Positions 1 through 10,734 of a stretch of 64,000 bases of DNA are shown piece after piece. Origin of the DNA: Caenimonas aquaedulcis (lineage in GTDB: Bacteria; Pseudomonadota; Gammaproteobacteria; Burkholderiales; Burkholderiaceae_C); NCBI RefSeq assembly GCF_015831345.1, contig NZ_JADWYS010000001.1:2260618-2324617 (forward strand), read 5' to 3'. The notes under the pieces were generated by a model that worked only from the letters and a program-made list of their open reading frames with translations, had not been told where the DNA came from and made no database searches. Both the position numbers and the translations under genes were made by a program. Within the stretch, counting starts at the first letter, position 1, and the number at the start of each line of letters is the position of its first letter.

Positions 1-2160
1 CTGCGGGTAGGTTCTCGCTCGCAACGATCCAGGTTTGAACCCTCGGCGCTTCTCTCAGCCTCAGCATCGGGTACGAAGGAAAGTTCTTCTGTTGCACAAC
101 CCCTTGAACGATGTCGACGGACCCGTACAACGCCGCACTGAGCGCAAACACCACCGCGCTCTCCATCTGCTGCGCCACGATGCCGGGATTGACCACCGTT
201 CCGCAGTCGATCGCGCAGACGACTTCATGACAGCGCGGCCTGCCCGCTTCCAGTGAAACCTCCACCACCTGGGCGACGACGCTGCCGAAGGACTCGTGCA
301 GGGCCACGCCGCGCGCGCGTCCTGCAGCTGGTGGCCGCCCCCAACGCGACTTCTCGGCCACGAGGTTCAACACCGCGAGATGCCGGGGCGAGCCGGCCAG
401 CAACCTGCGCCGAAACTCGACGGAGTCCACGCCCGACTGCACCGCCAGTTCATCGACGAAGCTCTCGGAAAAGAACGCGTTGTGCGAATGCCCCACCGAT
501 CGCCAATAGCCCACGGGCACCCCCACGCGCGTGGCCACATGCTCCATGCGCTGGTGTTCGAAACCGTAGGGAAGGTCGAAGAGCCCCTCCGACGTCGTCT
601 TGTCGGGAGTGTCCACCGGGCCGGCAAGGGCCGGCATGCTTCTTTCGATCCAGCGCGGCGTGATGGCATCCCCCGCGGATTTGATGGTCACGCTGGCAAC
701 CTCGCCCTTCGCGGTGAGCCCTGCGACGAGCCGCGCCACATGCATCGGCCTGTAGAAGTCGTGCGTCGTATCTTCCTCTCGCGACCAGAGCAGTTGCACG
801 GGCGCCCCGCCGCAATCCATCGCGACGCGAACCGCCTGCGCCACATGATCGACCTCCAGCCTGCGGCCGAAGCCTCCGCCCAGCAGGGTCACATGCACGG
901 AGACGGCCTCCACGGCCACCCCCGCCACGCGTGCGGCGATCGCCCGCGCCATCTGTGGCACCTGGGTGGGGATCCAGATCTCCACTTGCCCGTTCGCCAC
1001 CCGCGCGGTGCAGTTCATCGGCTCCAGGGTCGCGTGCGCGAGGTAGGGCGCCCGGTACCATGACTCGATCCGCTTCGAGGCGTTGTTTTCGGCGTGGCTC
1101 GCGTTGCCCCGCGCGTGAAAGACGTGGCCCTCCGTGTTCCGGACAGCCGCCTCCAGTTCGGCTTCGATCCTCTTCGAGTCCAGAGCGCCGAGCGGGCGCT
1201 GACGCCATTCCACCTCGACCGCTTGCACCGCCCGTTGGGCGTGCCAGCTGCTCCTGCCCACGACAGCAAAGCCTGCCGTGGCGCCGGCATAAGGAGGCAG
1301 CATCACGAGCCGCTCCGCGCCCGGCATCGCCAACGCCTTGTCCGCGCGCACCGCACCGGGCGAGCCGCCCAGCATGGGGCACTGGCGGATCGCGGCGTAC
1401 TTCATCCCGGGCAGGCGTACATCGACGCCGTACACCGCCGATCCATCGACCTTGCCGGCCAGGTCAAGGCGTTGCGCCGGCTGCCCGATGAGCTTCCAGG
1501 CCCGGCGTTCCTTCAGCTTCACCTCACCCGGAGGCGTTGCCGCCGCGAACCTGGCCATCTCGCCATACGAGGCCGACCGGCCGGACGCATGCGAGATCAC
1601 GCCGTCCCGCACGGAAAGATCTTCGGCCGGCAACTTCCATTGCAGCGATGCCGCACCCACCAGGGACGCTCGCGCCGTCGCGGCCGCGAGCCGGACGACA
1701 TCCCACGCGTCCGACACGCTGGACGAGCCGCCCGTCGCGTTGATGCCCAGCTCGCGCGCGAGCTTTCCCACCACCCACCGGCTGGCCTTCACGCGCCCGA
1801 ATCCGTCTTCGTTGTCCTCCGACGGATGAAACGGCAGGTTTGCCACCAGGTTGGCGATGTTTCCGTAGATGCTGTCCGAGCCCGCCTGCTCGATTCGCAT
1901 CGAAGACAAGGGAACGTCCAGTTCTTCGGCGGCCAGCATCGGCAGCGCGGTGTGCACGCCCTGGCCCATCTCGCTTCGGGGCATCGCCATGACGATCGCG
2001 CCATCGGCCGCCACCTTGATCCATCCGTTCAGCGCGAATTCACCCTGCTGCGGCAGCATGAGGCTGGCGGCGCCCACGCGGGAGCGCTGAGGCAACACAC
2101 TCCACCCCACGATCAGCGCCCCCGCCCCACCTGCGGCGGTGAGCAGCCAGGTGCGCCGTT

Positions 2161-2164
<4 letters not shown>
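1..2164 (-). CDS. iorB: Xanthine-dehydrogenase-family molybdopterin-binding subunit (IorB-like), 3' end cut by window edge
   Basis: The frame is open without a stop from 2164 to the left edge, giving 721 residues and probably lacking only the last few tens of residues of a family about 740 long. The N-terminus begins [12 protein letters not shown], a twin-arginine-like export signal. The C-terminal part carries the conserved stretch [12 protein letters not shown], followed by QQMESA and a late [12 protein letters not shown]. This is the large Mo-cofactor subunit that hydroxylates N-heterocycles or aldehydes together with the 2Fe-2S subunit, in a Tat-exported two-subunit enzyme such as isoquinoline 1-oxidoreductase. 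I chose a TTG start that overlaps the iorA stop (TTGA), which implies translational coupling. The substrate cannot be told from sequence, and no XdhC-type maturation factor is in view. Confidence 0.88.
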
Positions 2165-2613
<449 letters not shown>

Positions 2614-2698
2614 TCCGGCTCCTTTGGCTCTTGCGCGGACTATATCGACGAGCTTCACGGCGCGATAGCCGGTCCCAAGCCGGATAATCGCGGCCTCC

Positions 2699-4576
2699 AT
2701 GGCACTCATCACCCTCCTCGACGCACAACTGGCCTTCGGCCACGTGCCACTTCTCGACCACGCCGACTTCGCTCTCGAGTCGGCCGAACGGATCGGGCTC
2801 ATCGGGCGCAACGGCGCCGGCAAATCCTCCCTGCTGAAAATCCTCGCCGGCATGGAGAAAGCGGACGACGCGACGTTACAACTGCAACAAGGATTGCGCA
2901 TTGCCTATGTGGCGCAGGAGCCGCAGCTGGACCAGGCGTTCACGGTGTTCGAGGCCGTGCGCGAAGGTGTTGCCGATGTCATCGCCTTCATCGACGAGTA
3001 CTCCCACGGCCACGGCAATCTCGACAAGCTGCAGGGCGAGATCGAAGCGCGTGACGGCTGGAACTGGGAGCAGCGCGTGAACGAAACCCTGCAGCGCCTG
3101 CACCTGGACCCCTCAGCCGTCGTCAGCACGCTGTCCGGCGGAACGCGCAAGCGTGTCGCGCTGGCGCAAGCCCTCGTGAGGCGGCCCGACGTTTTGCTCC
3201 TGGACGAACCCACCAACCACCTGGACCTCGATTCGATCGAGTGGCTCGAGAACCTGCTGATCGATTTCAAGGGCAGCGTCATCGTCATCACCCATGACCG
3301 CACCTTCCTCGACCGCGTCGCGACGCGCATCGTCGAACTCGATCGCGGCAAGTTGCGCGCCTATCCGGGCAACTTCACGCAATACCAGCTGCAGAAGGAA
3401 GAACAGCTCGCGCAGGAAGCGGTGATCAACGCCAAGGCCGACAAGCTGCTTGCGCAGGAAGAAATCTGGATTCGCAAGGGCGTGGAAGCACGGCGCACGC
3501 GCGCCCAGGGCCGCATCAGCCGCCTGGACAAGCTGCGCGACACGCGCGCGAAGCGCCGAGAAGCACTCGGCAGCGTCCGGCTCGACGTGTCGTCCGGCCT
3601 GCCGAGCGGCAAGATCGTCGCGGAGCTCACGGAAGTCTCCAAGTCGTTCGGCGACAAGGCGATCGTGCGCAATTTCACCGGCACCATCCTGCGCGGCGAC
3701 AAGGTCGGCCTGCTCGGCCCCAACGGCGCGGGCAAGACGACCCTGCTCAAGCTGATCCTCGGCGAGCTCGCGCCGGACAGCGGAAAGATCCGCCAGGGCG
3801 CGAACCTGCAGGTCGCCTACTTCGACCAGATGCGCGACGCGCTGGACCTCGACGCCACGCTGGAGGACTTCATCAGCCCGGGCAGCGAATGGATCGAGAT
3901 CGGCAACCAGCGCAAGCATGTCAAGAGCTATCTCGGCGACTTCCTGTTTTCGCCTGCGCGATCGCAGTCGCCCGTACGGTCGCTCTCCGGCGGCGAGCGC
4001 AACCGGCTGCTGCTCGCACGACTGTTCGCGCGGCCGGCCAACGTGCTGGTGCTCGACGAGCCGACGAACGACCTGGACATCGACACCCTCGAACTCCTCG
4101 AAGACCTGTTGCAGAACTACCCGGGCACCGTCTTCCTCGTGAGCCACGACCGGTCCTTCCTGGACAACGTCGTCACCAGCACGATCGTGTTCGAAGGCGA
4201 GGGCAAGTGGCGCGAATACGAAGGCGGCGTGCAGGATTGGCTCACGCAGTCCCGCCGCGCGCAGGCGCTGGCGCAGGCGAGCCAGCCAGCGGGCAAACCG
4301 GCCGCGACGGACAGCGCGACGAAGGCACCGGTCGCCGCGGCCCCGAGGGCCTCGCGCAAGAAGCTGAGCTACAAGGAGCAGCGCGAGCGCGACACGCTTC
4401 CCGCGCTGATCACGTCGCTGGAGCAGGAGCAGAAGTCGATCCAGGAAGAACTCGCGGACGGCAGCCTCTACGCCAACGACCCGGCGCGCGCGGCCCAGCT
4501 GTCGGAGCGCCACGCACGCATCGACGAGGAAATGCTGGCGGCGATGGAGCGCCTGGAGCTTCTGGGCGGCGTGTAG
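2699..4576 (+). CDS. uup: ABC-F family ATPase Uup
   Basis: A 625-residue soluble protein with two ABC ATPase domains. The first has Walker [10 protein letters not shown] near residue 40 and the signature [15 protein letters not shown]. The second has GPNGAGKTT near 345 and [14 protein letters not shown], with Walker B stretches [13 protein letters not shown] and [13 protein letters not shown] charged linker follows the first domain. The C-terminal 90 residues are rich in K, E and Q and predicted coiled coil, as in the DNA-binding tail of Uup. ABC-F proteins act on ribosomes, and Uup also limits precise transposon excision and helps resolve branched DNA. There are no membrane segments. The length, N-terminus and tail favour Uup over EttA or YheS. 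Confidence 0.9.
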   Translation: MALITLLDAQLAFGHVPLLDHADFALESAERIGLIGRNGAGKSSLLKILAGMEKADDATLQLQQGLRIAYVAQEPQLDQAFTVFEAVREGVADVIAFIDEYSHGHGNLDKLQGEIEARDGWNWEQRVNETLQRLHLDPSAVVSTLSGGTRKRVALAQALVRRPDVLLLDEPTNHLDLDSIEWLENLLIDFKGSVIVITHDRTFLDRVATRIVELDRGKLRAYPGNFTQYQLQKEEQLAQEAVINAKADKLLAQEEIWIRKGVEARRTRAQGRISRLDKLRDTRAKRREALGSVRLDVSSGLPSGKIVAELTEVSKSFGDKAIVRNFTGTILRGDKVGLLGPNGAGKTTLLKLILGELAPDSGKIRQGANLQVAYFDQMRDALDLDATLEDFISPGSEWIEIGNQRKHVKSYLGDFLFSPARSQSPVRSLSGGERNRLLLARLFARPANVLVLDEPTNDLDIDTLELLEDLLQNYPGTVFLVSHDRSFLDNVVTSTIVFEGEGKWREYEGGVQDWLTQSRRAQALAQASQPAGKPAATDSATKAPVAAAPRASRKKLSYKEQRERDTLPALITSLEQEQKSIQEELADGSLYANDPARAAQLSERHARIDEEMLAAMERLELLGGV

Positions 4577-4586
4577 GCCGGTGCCC

Positions 4587-4612
4587 GTCAGCCTTTGGCG
4601 GTTATGGCTGAC
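4587..4612 (+). other. Hairpin between uup and the PLD lipoprotein gene
   Basis: Perfect 7-bp inverted repeat GTCAGCC/GGCTGAC with a 12-base loop, 11 bases after the uup stop. It has no T-tract, so it is not a textbook terminator. It could stabilise the uup 3' end or attenuate read-through into the next gene. Confidence 0.3.
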
Positions 4613-4651
4613 CTAGCCGCGCAAGGCCTACTGTAGAGTGACTGCACCACC

Positions 4652-6412
4652 ATGCAGCACTCCGCCGTCCTCACGTTCCAGCCCTCGCCCCGACCCGTCC
4701 GCTGGTCCGCCTTGTTTCGCGCGCTGCTTGCGCTGGTGCTGCTGGGCGTCGCCGCAGGCTGCGCCAGCCTTCCGGCCAACACCGGCCGCACCGCATCGCA
4801 GTCATTCACCGACCCGGGCTCCACCTCCCTCGGCCGCTGGGTGAACCAGCGACGCGCGCAGGACGGCGCGCGCGCCGATTCGGGCTTCAGCCTGCTGGAC
4901 AGCGTGGATTCCGCGTACGGCAGCCGGCTCGCACTCATCGATGGCGCCCAGCGCAGCCTCGACCTCCAGTACTACGCGATCCACGCCGACAACAGCACGG
5001 AGATCCTGCTCGAAAAGCTTCGCGACGCCGCGCGGCGCGGCGTGCGCGTCCGTATCCTGCTCGACGACTTCAACACCGTGGGCAAGGATGCGCAGGTGTT
5101 GCGGCTCGCCTTCGAGCCCAACGTGGAGATCCGGCTGTTCAACCCAGTGCCCGGAACCCGCGGCTCCCTGCTCGGACGCATCGCCACCTCGCTGCACGAC
5201 ATGGAGCGGCTGCAAAAGCGCATGCACAACAAGCTGTTCCTCGCCGACAGCGCCGTCGGCATCACGGGCGGACGCAACCTCGGGGACGCCTATTTCGGCG
5301 GCGACGGCAACAGCAAGTTCATCGACCTCGAAGTGCTCGCCGTGGGCCGCTCGGTGCGCGACATGGCCGCGAGCTTCGACCGCTACTGGAACGACGAACT
5401 CGCCTACCCCGTGCAGACCTTGATGACCCCGCAGGATCTCGATGCCCTGCGCGCCCCTGCGGCCGGCACCGCCGCCGACGCCTCCCGGGCCACGGCATCC
5501 GCGGCGCCGGCCTCCGCGCCGGCGAGTGCCACGGCGCCCGCCGGTTCCGTCGCCGCCAGCGCCTCCCCCACCGTGCTGCCTGCCGCCACGCAAACGCTCG
5601 TCGTCGCCGCGAATGCCCCTGCCCGCTTCGACCTGCAGCGCCTGCCCCTCACCTGGGCGCCTTCGGCGGTGCTGGTCGACCAGCCCGGCAAGATCGGCCC
5701 CGGCGACGATGAAGCCGATGCCGGCGAAACCGTGGTCGACGGCCTGCTCACCGTCATGCAGCAGGCCAGGCAAGACGTGCTGATCGTGTCGCCGTACTTC
5801 GTTCCCGGCGCGCAGATGATGAAGCTCTTCGCCGACATGCGTGGCAAGGGTGTGCGCATCCGGGTGTTGACCAATTCCCTCGCGTCCAACGACGCGCTCG
5901 CGGCCCACGCAGGCTACGCGCGCTATCGGGAGCGCCTGATCGCGCTCGGCATCGAGCTCTATGAAATGCGCGCGGACCAGGGCGACTCCAGCGGCGGCAT
6001 GGGCTCGGGCGCGAAAGCCGGTGCGGGCTCCGCCGCGGGTATCGGCTCCGGGGCGGGTGGGGGCGGCGGGTCCAAGAGCGGCGCCTCGCGCGCAAGCCTG
6101 CACTCCAAAGCCGTCGTCATCGACGGCCGCCTGGCCGTGATCGGCTCGATGAACCTCGACCTGCGCTCGCAGCGCAAGAACAGCGAAGTCGCGGTGCTCA
6201 TCCGCAGCGCGCCTTTCGCGCAGTTCGCGGCCAAGCAGATCACCGCCACCTTCGCCGATGCCTATCGCGTGCAGATGGACCAGGGCGCCTTGGTGTGGCG
6301 CGCGCCGCCGGGCGCTTCGTTCAAGGACGCGCACCAGGAGCCGGAGGCGGACGCCAAGCTGCGCCTGCTCGCGCGGCTGATCGCGCCCTTCGCGCCCGAC
6401 GAGATGCTGTAG
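4652..6412 (+). CDS. Phospholipase D-family lipoprotein (cardiolipin synthase-like)
   Basis: A 586-residue protein with a lipoprotein signal (hydrophobic segment then VAAGC, Cys near residue 37). It has two HKD motifs: MHNKLFLADSAVGITGG in the first half and LHSKAVVIDGRLAVIGS near the C-terminus. Each gives the His, Lys and Asp of the phospholipase D active site. Members hydrolyse or transfer phosphatidyl groups; many annotated this way are ClsC-like cardiolipin synthases or periplasmic phospholipases. Two low-complexity inserts are odd: an Ala/Pro/Ser-rich stretch of about 50 residues between the two halves, and a Gly/Ser-rich stretch just before the second HKD motif. It stands alone downstream of uup. 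The exact activity is inferred only at family level. Confidence 0.85.
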   Translation: MQHSAVLTFQPSPRPVRWSALFRALLALVLLGVAAGCASLPANTGRTASQSFTDPGSTSLGRWVNQRRAQDGARADSGFSLLDSVDSAYGSRLALIDGAQRSLDLQYYAIHADNSTEILLEKLRDAARRGVRVRILLDDFNTVGKDAQVLRLAFEPNVEIRLFNPVPGTRGSLLGRIATSLHDMERLQKRMHNKLFLADSAVGITGGRNLGDAYFGGDGNSKFIDLEVLAVGRSVRDMAASFDRYWNDELAYPVQTLMTPQDLDALRAPAAGTAADASRATASAAPASAPASATAPAGSVAASASPTVLPAATQTLVVAANAPARFDLQRLPLTWAPSAVLVDQPGKIGPGDDEADAGETVVDGLLTVMQQARQDVLIVSPYFVPGAQMMKLFADMRGKGVRIRVLTNSLASNDALAAHAGYARYRERLIALGIELYEMRADQGDSSGGMGSGAKAGAGSAAGIGSGAGGGGGSKSGASRASLHSKAVVIDGRLAVIGSMNLDLRSQRKNSEVAVLIRSAPFAQFAAKQITATFADAYRVQMDQGALVWRAPPGASFKDAHQEPEADAKLRLLARLIAPFAPDEML

Positions 6413-6415
6413 CGG

Positions 6416-7864
6416 TCACATCGACCGCACCGTCTCCGAGTACTTCTTCCAGAACGACGCGTCCTGCGTCGTAGCGAAATTGATGCGCATGAGCGTGCTG
6501 GGCTTGCGCTGCGCATGGAACAGCGCCCCCGGCGCAAGCAGGTAGCCCTGGTCCAGCATGCGCTGCGCGAGGGCATCGGTATCCACCCCCGTATCCACCC
6601 ATCCGAAGAGGCCCACCGGTTCGGCGGCGAAGGTGCATCCCGCGGCCAGCGCGAGCTTGACGCTGCGGCTGCGCGCGGCGTCCAGGCGCGTGCGGATGCG
6701 CTCCGCATGCCGCCGCAGCTGCCCCTGCTCCATGCACAGCGCCAGCGCCTTCTCCAGCAGGGCCGGCGTCGTGAGGGTGCCCAAGAGCTTGGTGTCGAGC
6801 AGCCGCTCGACCAGCGCCGGGTTCGCCGCGAGGAAGCCCACGCGCCAGTTGGGCGCGAGGATCTTCGCGAAGCCGCTCACGTGGATGGTGCGCTGCAGGC
6901 CGTCCAGCGCGCACAGGCGCGTCGCATGTTCGGGCGCGATATGGCTGTAGGTGTCGTCCTCGACGATGTGGAAATCGTGGCGATTGGCCAGCTGAAGCAC
7001 GCGGTGCGCGCTGCCGGGCGACAGGCAATAGCCCGTGGGGTTGTGGAACACGCTCACGCTCACGTACAGCTTGGGCTGGTGCACCTCGCAGTACTTCGCC
7101 ATCACCTCCAGGTCCGGCCCGTCGGCGCGCCGCGGCACGGGCAGCAGACGCATGCCCAGCGCGTTGAGGCGCGCGAATTCCACGGCCCACCCCGGCTCTT
7201 CGACCATCACGTGATCGCCGTGGCGCAGCAGCGTGCGGCTCACGATGTCGAGCGCATGCGTCGCGCCCACCGTCGTGATGATGTTCTCGGGCGCGGCGTG
7301 CACGGAAAGCGTCGCGAGCTTCTTCGACAAGGCGCGGCGCAGCCCCAGGTCGCCCTTCGGCTCACCGTACTGCAGGGAAAACTCCTGCAGCGCCCGCGTG
7401 CTCGTCACCTTGCGCACGGCCGCGGGCATGAAGGTGGACTCCATCCACTCGGGCGGCAGTACACCCATGCCAGGCTGCGGCTTGTTGCTCACCTTGTGGA
7501 ACATGCCGCGAATGAGCGCGGTCGCATCGACGGGTGCGTGCCTCGAGCTCCCGGCGAGCCCCGTGGCGGTCGCCCAGGCCGCCGTCCCGCGATGTTCCGG
7601 CGCCGCGGCAGGCGCGCCGGCAGGCATCTCCGCCCGGCTCTCCCGCACGAAGAAGCCCCGGTTCTTGCGCGCTTCCACCAGGCCCTGCGCGAGCAGCTGG
7701 TCGTATGCCGCCACCACGGTGGACGGGCTCACCGACTGCTGCTGCGCGCACTGGCGCACCGACGGCAGGCGCGCCCCCGGCGCGAGCAGCCGGTCGCGGA
7801 TGCGCTGCGCGAAACGCGCCGAAAGCTGCTCGGTGAGCGACTGGGACGAAGCCTTCATCAGCAT
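6416..7864 (-). CDS. MocR-type regulator: GntR wHTH fused to PLP aminotransferase fold
   Basis: A 482-residue chimeric regulator. Residues about 10-75 are a GntR winged helix (LPSVRQCAQQQSVSPSTVVAAY). From about 110 to the end it has a class-I aminotransferase fold with the PLP lysine in GFAKILAPNW near residue 335. MocR proteins use PLP or an amino compound as ligand and usually control a neighbouring transport or aminotransferase operon. I chose ATG 7864 because AGGA lies 8 bases upstream; the frame continues further upstream without other support. It is divergent from the EamA exporter gene, and the spacer holds repeats suited to a MocR operator, so autoregulation and control of 7987-13256 are likely. 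Confidence 0.9.
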   Translation of the reverse strand: MLMKASSQSLTEQLSARFAQRIRDRLLAPGARLPSVRQCAQQQSVSPSTVVAAYDQLLAQGLVEARKNRGFFVRESRAEMPAGAPAAAPEHRGTAAWATATGLAGSSRHAPVDATALIRGMFHKVSNKPQPGMGVLPPEWMESTFMPAAVRKVTSTRALQEFSLQYGEPKGDLGLRRALSKKLATLSVHAAPENIITTVGATHALDIVSRTLLRHGDHVMVEEPGWAVEFARLNALGMRLLPVPRRADGPDLEVMAKYCEVHQPKLYVSVSVFHNPTGYCLSPGSAHRVLQLANRHDFHIVEDDTYSHIAPEHATRLCALDGLQRTIHVSGFAKILAPNWRVGFLAANPALVERLLDTKLLGTLTTPALLEKALALCMEQGQLRRHAERIRTRLDAARSRSVKLALAAGCTFAAEPVGLFGWVDTGVDTDALAQRMLDQGYLLAPGALFHAQRKPSTLMRINFATTQDASFWKKYSETVRSM

Positions 7865-7879
7865 GCGGACATTCCTCGT

Positions 7880-7943
7880 GTATTGCCGATCGAAGCAATA
7901 CAGATGGCCAACTGAGCTGGGCAACTGTACTGCTCGTGTACTG
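7880..7943. promoter_or_regulatory. Candidate MocR operator in the divergent promoter region
   Basis: The 122-bp spacer between the MocR gene and the EamA gene holds an inverted repeat GTATTGC-N8-GCAATAC (7880-7901) and a direct repeat of GTACTG at 7927-7932 and 7938-7943. The direct-repeat starts are 11 bases apart, one helical turn. MocR/GabR/PdxR proteins are known to bind direct repeats between divergent genes. The assignment is inferred. Confidence 0.45.
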
Positions 7944-7986
7944 ATCGCAAGACTACAGTGAAGCGCATGACGAAGCAAGCATTCCC

Positions 7987-8880
7987 ATGAAGCCCGAAGC
8001 CAAGGGCCTGTGGCTGGGCGCGCTGGGCGTGATGATCTTCGCACTCACGCTCCCCATGACGCGCCTGGCGTCCGGCACGGCCGAGGCGCCGCAGATGTCC
8101 GCGGTGTTCATCGCGCTGGGCCGCGCCGCCGTCGCGGGGTTGCTGTCCGCGGCCTTCCTGCTCGCGACACGCGCCCCGTGGCCCCGCCGGGACGAATGGC
8201 GGGCCCTGGCCATCACGTCCGGCGGCGTCGTGTTCGGCTTTCCGCTGCTTACGTCCATTGCGATGCGCCATGTCGAAGCGATCCACGCCAGCGTCATCGT
8301 CGGCCTGTTGCCGCTCGCGACCGCCGCCGTCGGCGCATGGCTGCACCGGCAACGGCCGTCCACCGGGTTCTGGCTCTCCGCGCTGGCCGGCAGCCTGCTC
8401 GTGGCCGCGTTCGCCCTGCGCGGGTCGAGCGCCTCGGGCATCGCCATCCAGCCCGCCGACGGACTGCTCGTCGCCGCCATCGCCTGCGGGGCGGTCGGCT
8501 ACGGCTGGGGCGGCCGCCTGTCGCAGCGCATGCGCGCCGAACATGTCATCTGCTGGGCGCTCGTCATTTCCCTCCCGCTCACGCTGCCTGCCGCGCTCCT
8601 CAGCCGGCCGCAAGCCGCCCTTGCACCCGCCGTCTGGGGCGCGTTCGCCTATGTGGCGGTCTTCTCGATGTGGCTCGGCTTCTTCGCCTGGTACCGCGGG
8701 CTCGCGCTCGGCGGCACGGTGCGCGTGAGCCAGGTCCAACTCATCCAGCCCTTCCTCGGCATGCTGTTCGCCGTGCCCCTGCTGGGCGAGACGCTGGATG
8801 CCGTCACACTTTGTTTTGCGGTGGCCGTGATCGCCACCGTCTTCATCGGCAGGAAAATGCCGGTTCGCGCCGCCCCCTGA
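7987..8880 (+). CDS. EamA/DMT-family transporter
   Basis: A 297-residue integral membrane protein with about ten hydrophobic helices in two similar halves, the usual form of the drug/metabolite transporter superfamily (RhaT/YdcZ/EamA). Members mostly export amino acids and related metabolites. It is the first gene of an operon that continues with an aminotransferase 15 bases downstream. It is divergent from a MocR regulator, a common arrangement where the regulator senses an amino compound and induces its exporter. The substrate is unknown; an amino acid or amine is a reasonable guess from context. Confidence 0.85.
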   Translation: MKPEAKGLWLGALGVMIFALTLPMTRLASGTAEAPQMSAVFIALGRAAVAGLLSAAFLLATRAPWPRRDEWRALAITSGGVVFGFPLLTSIAMRHVEAIHASVIVGLLPLATAAVGAWLHRQRPSTGFWLSALAGSLLVAAFALRGSSASGIAIQPADGLLVAAIACGAVGYGWGGRLSQRMRAEHVICWALVISLPLTLPAALLSRPQAALAPAVWGAFAYVAVFSMWLGFFAWYRGLALGGTVRVSQVQLIQPFLGMLFAVPLLGETLDAVTLCFAVAVIATVFIGRKMPVRAAP

Positions 8881-8895
8881 ATCACTGGAGCCTCC

Positions 8896-10098
8896 ATGAA
8901 ACTGAACGACCTGCCGCACGCCAAATGGGTTCTCGCCGAACGTGCCGAGAAGATGAACCCCTCGGTGATCCGCGAAATCCTGAAAGTCACCGAGCGCCCG
9001 GGCATCATCAGCTTCGCCGGCGGCCTGCCGTCGTCGAAGACCTTCCCGGTCGAAGAATTCAAGACGGCCTGCGAGAAGGTGTTGCGTGAAGACGGACCCG
9101 GCGCGCTGCAATACGCCGCCAGCGAAGGCTATGCGCCGCTGCGCGAACAGGTCGCCGCGATGCTGCCCTGGTCGGTCGACCCGGCGCAAGTGCTCATCAC
9201 CACCGGCTCGCAGCAGGGCCTGGACCTCCTCGCGAAGATCCTCATCGACAAAGGCTCGCGCGTGCTCGTGGAGACGCCCACGTACCTCGGCGCGCTGCAG
9301 GCCTTCACGCCGATGGAGCCGGATGTCGTCGCGGTCGACAGCGATGCGGAAGGCATCGACGTCGATGACCTCGCACGCAAGGCGCCGGGTGCGCGCTTCC
9401 TTTACGTGCTGCCGAATTTCCAGAACCCCACGGGCCGCACGATGACGGAGCCGCGCCGCGCACAGCTGTCCCGCCGCGCCGCCGAGCTCGGCGTTCCGAT
9501 CGCGGAAGACAACCCCTACGGCGACCTGTGGTTCGACGAGCCGCCGCCGCTGCCGCTCACCGCGCGCAACCCGGAAGGCTGCGTCTACCTCGGCTCCTTC
9601 TCCAAGGTCCTCGCGCCGGGCCTGCGCCTGGGCTTCATGGTCGCGCCGCGCGACCTGTATCCCAAGCTGCTGCAAGCCAAGCAGGCCGCCGACCTGCACA
9701 GCCCCGGCTTCAACCAGCGCATGGTGTCCGAAGTGATGCGCGACGGCTTCCTCGACCGCCACGTGCCGACGATCCGCGCGCTGTACAAGTCGCAGCGCGA
9801 CGCGATGCTGCGCGCGCTGCAACGCGAGATGCAGGGCCTCGACGTGCAATGGAACACGCCCGACGGCGGCATGTTCCTGTGGGCACGCCTGCCGCAGGGC
9901 CTGCACGCGATCGACCTGCTGCCGCATGCGGTCGACAAGGGGGTGGCCTTCGTGCCGGGCGCCGCGTTCTATGCCGCCCAGCCCGATCCGCGCTGCCTGC
10001 GCCTGTCCTTCGTCACCGCCAGCGTGGACCAGATCGACACCGGCATCGCCGCACTGGCGGCGGCGATCCGCGAGCAACTCACCGCCAACAAGGGATGA
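8896..10098 (+). CDS. PLP-dependent aminotransferase, fold type I (2-aminoadipate-transaminase-like)
   Basis: A 400-residue cytosolic enzyme. YVLPNFQNPTGRTM near residue 170 is the cofactor-contacting Asn-Pro motif. GSFSKVLAPGLRLGF near 235 contains the Schiff-base lysine and the following Arg. These belong to the class I/II subfamily that includes 2-aminoadipate and MocR-type transaminases, which act on hydrophobic, aromatic or dicarboxylic amino acids. It follows the EamA gene closely and precedes the GST gene by four bases, so it is co-transcribed. The first in-frame ATG (MKLNDLPHAKW) gives the normal length. Confidence 0.88.
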   Translation: MKLNDLPHAKWVLAERAEKMNPSVIREILKVTERPGIISFAGGLPSSKTFPVEEFKTACEKVLREDGPGALQYAASEGYAPLREQVAAMLPWSVDPAQVLITTGSQQGLDLLAKILIDKGSRVLVETPTYLGALQAFTPMEPDVVAVDSDAEGIDVDDLARKAPGARFLYVLPNFQNPTGRTMTEPRRAQLSRRAAELGVPIAEDNPYGDLWFDEPPPLPLTARNPEGCVYLGSFSKVLAPGLRLGFMVAPRDLYPKLLQAKQAADLHSPGFNQRMVSEVMRDGFLDRHVPTIRALYKSQRDAMLRALQREMQGLDVQWNTPDGGMFLWARLPQGLHAIDLLPHAVDKGVAFVPGAAFYAAQPDPRCLRLSFVTASVDQIDTGIAALAAAIREQLTANKG

Positions 10099-10102
10099 CG
10101 CC

Positions 10103-10723
10103 ATGCTGAAAATCTGGGGCCGCATCACGTCCATCAACGTGCGCAAGGTCGTGCTGGCGGCGCAGTGGATGGGCATACCCTTCGAGCGCACGGACGCCGG
10201 CGCGCAATACGGCGTCGTCACCACCGCCGAATACCGCGAGAAAAATCCCAACAGCCTCGTGCCGCTGATGGAAGACGACGGATTCGTGCTGTGGGAGTCG
10301 AACGTGATCGTGCGCTACCTGTGCGCGAAACATGCCAGCGGGACTCTTTATCCCGAAGCCCTCAAGGCGCGCTTCGACGCGGAGCGGTGGATGGACTGGC
10401 AGCAGACCACGCTCAACCCCGCCGGGCGCAACGCCTTCATCCAGCTCTTTCGTACACCCGCGGACCAGCGCAGCCCCGCGGTGATCGCCGAATCGGTCGC
10501 CGCGATGCAGCCCTTGATGGCCCGCATCGATGCGCATCTCGCGAAGCAGTCCTTCATGGCCGGCAACACATTCACCATGGCCGACATCCCCATCGCGTGC
10601 GACGTGCATCGCTGGCAAGGCCTGCCGCTCGAGCACCCGGCCCTGCCGCACCTCCAACGCTGGTACGCCGGCATCCTGTCGAATCCCGCCGCACGCGGCG
10701 TGCTCGACCTTCCCCTGTCCTAG
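10103..10723 (+). CDS. Glutathione S-transferase family protein
   Basis: A 206-residue protein with an N-terminal thioredoxin-like domain (MLKIWGRITSINVRK; cis-Pro and ligand-binding segment NSLVPLMEDDGFVLWESN at about 53-70) and an all-helical C-terminal domain ending at residue 206. GSTs conjugate glutathione to electrophiles or act as peroxidases. A typical catalytic Ser lies in the first helix turn (ITS). ATG 10103 directly follows the aminotransferase stop; the frame extends upstream but only inside that gene. Its place in the operon suggests detoxification of a reactive intermediate. Confidence 0.85.
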   Translation: MLKIWGRITSINVRKVVLAAQWMGIPFERTDAGAQYGVVTTAEYREKNPNSLVPLMEDDGFVLWESNVIVRYLCAKHASGTLYPEALKARFDAERWMDWQQTTLNPAGRNAFIQLFRTPADQRSPAVIAESVAAMQPLMARIDAHLAKQSFMAGNTFTMADIPIACDVHRWQGLPLEHPALPHLQRWYAGILSNPAARGVLDLPLS

Positions 10724-10734
10724 GAGCATTGCCC

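Noticed and set aside
4587..4612. Rho-independent terminator after uup
   Set aside because: The hairpin lacks a T-tract and has a long loop, so it is listed only as a hairpin.
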